Below are positions 5,628 through 6,028 of a stretch of DNA of 6,028 nt, in pieces. Each line of letters begins with the position of its first letter. The stretch's first letter is position 1. A model generated the notes under the pieces. It did no database searches and was not told where the DNA came from. It saw only the letters and a list, made by a program, of their open reading frames with translations. Source of the stretch: CAZJUO01 sp964549245 (lineage in GTDB: Bacteria > Patescibacteriota > Patescibacteriia > UBA10025 > JAHIVO01); the NCBI GenBank assembly GCA_964549245.1, contig CAZJUO010000070.1:1-6028 (forward strand). Reading direction: 5' to 3'. The position numbers and the translations under genes were made by a program.

Positions 5628-6028
5628 TTAACTGTTTAAGTCATACCTGCCATCCGGAAGCTTTTTAAAAATTTTTTTATCGGTTAAAGCTAGGTGGATG
5701 GTGTTTTTTTTGACGATTCTTTGTTCAAGCACTCTTGCTACCAATTCTTCTCTTGATAAAGGCCCATCAGAATTACGCAATATATTTATTAAAACATCAG
5801 ATACTACTCCTGATTTATATCCCCATTCTTTCAAGGCGTAAATTCCCCGGCCCACTAATACATATTCCTTATTTAATATCAGTTCATTATGAACCGTTGG
5901 CGGATATGCCTTTCGATTATCAAAATTTGCATTGTTAATTTTTTCAGCAATTTTGGTAAAATGCATTGGCTTACCTTCTTTTTTTAACACTAAAAATATC
6001 TTATCGTTCATCCTTTTTGGTTTTATAC
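5628..6028 (-). CDS. HARE-HTH domain protein, probably the C-terminal part of a CPR-type sigma factor; 5' end outside the window
   Basis: The visible 132 codons end with TAA at 5630-5628. The HARE-type winged helix begins at NDKIFLVLKKEGKPMHFTKI and continues with the YPPTVHNELI segment and LVGRGIYALKEWGY. A second helix-turn-helix-like part follows (GPLSREELVARVLEQRIVKKNTI), ending DGRYDL. The HARE-HTH fold is known from RNA polymerase delta subunits, chromatin proteins and restriction-linked proteins, and is thought to mediate DNA or transcription-machinery contacts. In many CPR genomes, as I recall, this same two-part sequence forms the tail of a sigma-70-like protein. The first in-frame ATG (6011) is probably not the start. 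The frame stays open to the edge, encoding IKPKR before it, which fits the usual linker, and the AAAAAGG upstream touches the ATG too closely to serve as a Shine-Dalgarno site. If the ATG were the start, it would be a free-standing 127-residue protein. Confidence 0.83.
   Translation of the reverse strand, partial: IKPKRMNDKIFLVLKKEGKPMHFTKIAEKINNANFDNRKAYPPTVHNELILNKEYVLVGRGIYALKEWGYKSGVVSDVLINILRNSDGPLSREELVARVLEQRIVKKNTIHLALTDKKIFKKLPDGRYDLNS

Noticed and set aside
5735..5938. A 67-codon + strand open frame
   Set aside because: It is a shadow of the HARE-HTH coding sequence, with no ribosome site and no recognisable motif.

Overview
The window is AT-rich, densely packed and read entirely on the minus strand, so transcription runs from position 6028 toward position 1. 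It holds six genes, two of them cut by the window edges. No gap between genes exceeds 53 bases. No rRNA, tRNA, CRISPR array or insertion sequence was recognised. The best guess for the source is a Patescibacteria/CPR (Parcubacteria- or Microgenomates-like) bacterium. The clue is the gene at the right edge: its HARE-type winged-helix C-terminal region looks like the tail that many CPR sigma-70-type factors carry, as I recall that family. The compact layout, the TAA stop on all five genes whose end is visible, and the lack of Shine-Dalgarno motifs fit that guess but do not prove it.

Right part (6028 to 2540). First comes the C-terminal part of the HARE-HTH protein, probably a sigma factor. After 25 bases follows a 476-residue protein with one N-terminal membrane segment. 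After 12 more bases follows a 539-residue VirD4/TraG/HerA-like DNA-translocation ATPase that has no membrane helix of its own. I read the last two as a split coupling-protein pair, one subunit being the membrane anchor with a soluble domain and the other the motor.

Left part (2539 to 1). A 53-base spacer holds a weak promoter candidate and a short repeated palindrome. It is followed by an eight-helix membrane protein with internal LiaF/DUF5668-like repeats. Next is a small dual-specificity-type protein phosphatase with an intact Cys-X5-Arg loop. Last is an OLD-family ATPase-TOPRIM nuclease, whose start overlaps the phosphatase end by 14 bases and whose C-terminus lies beyond position 1. The nuclease is easy to miss because its frame has no stop inside the window.

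The most interesting unit is the overlapping phosphatase-OLD nuclease pair. OLD proteins are known anti-phage and DNA-processing enzymes that often work with a neighbouring partner, such as the UvrD-like helicase of Gabija. A protein phosphatase partner is not an arrangement I know to have been described. Whether the membrane protein and the DNA-translocation pair belong to the same functional unit cannot be decided from one window.
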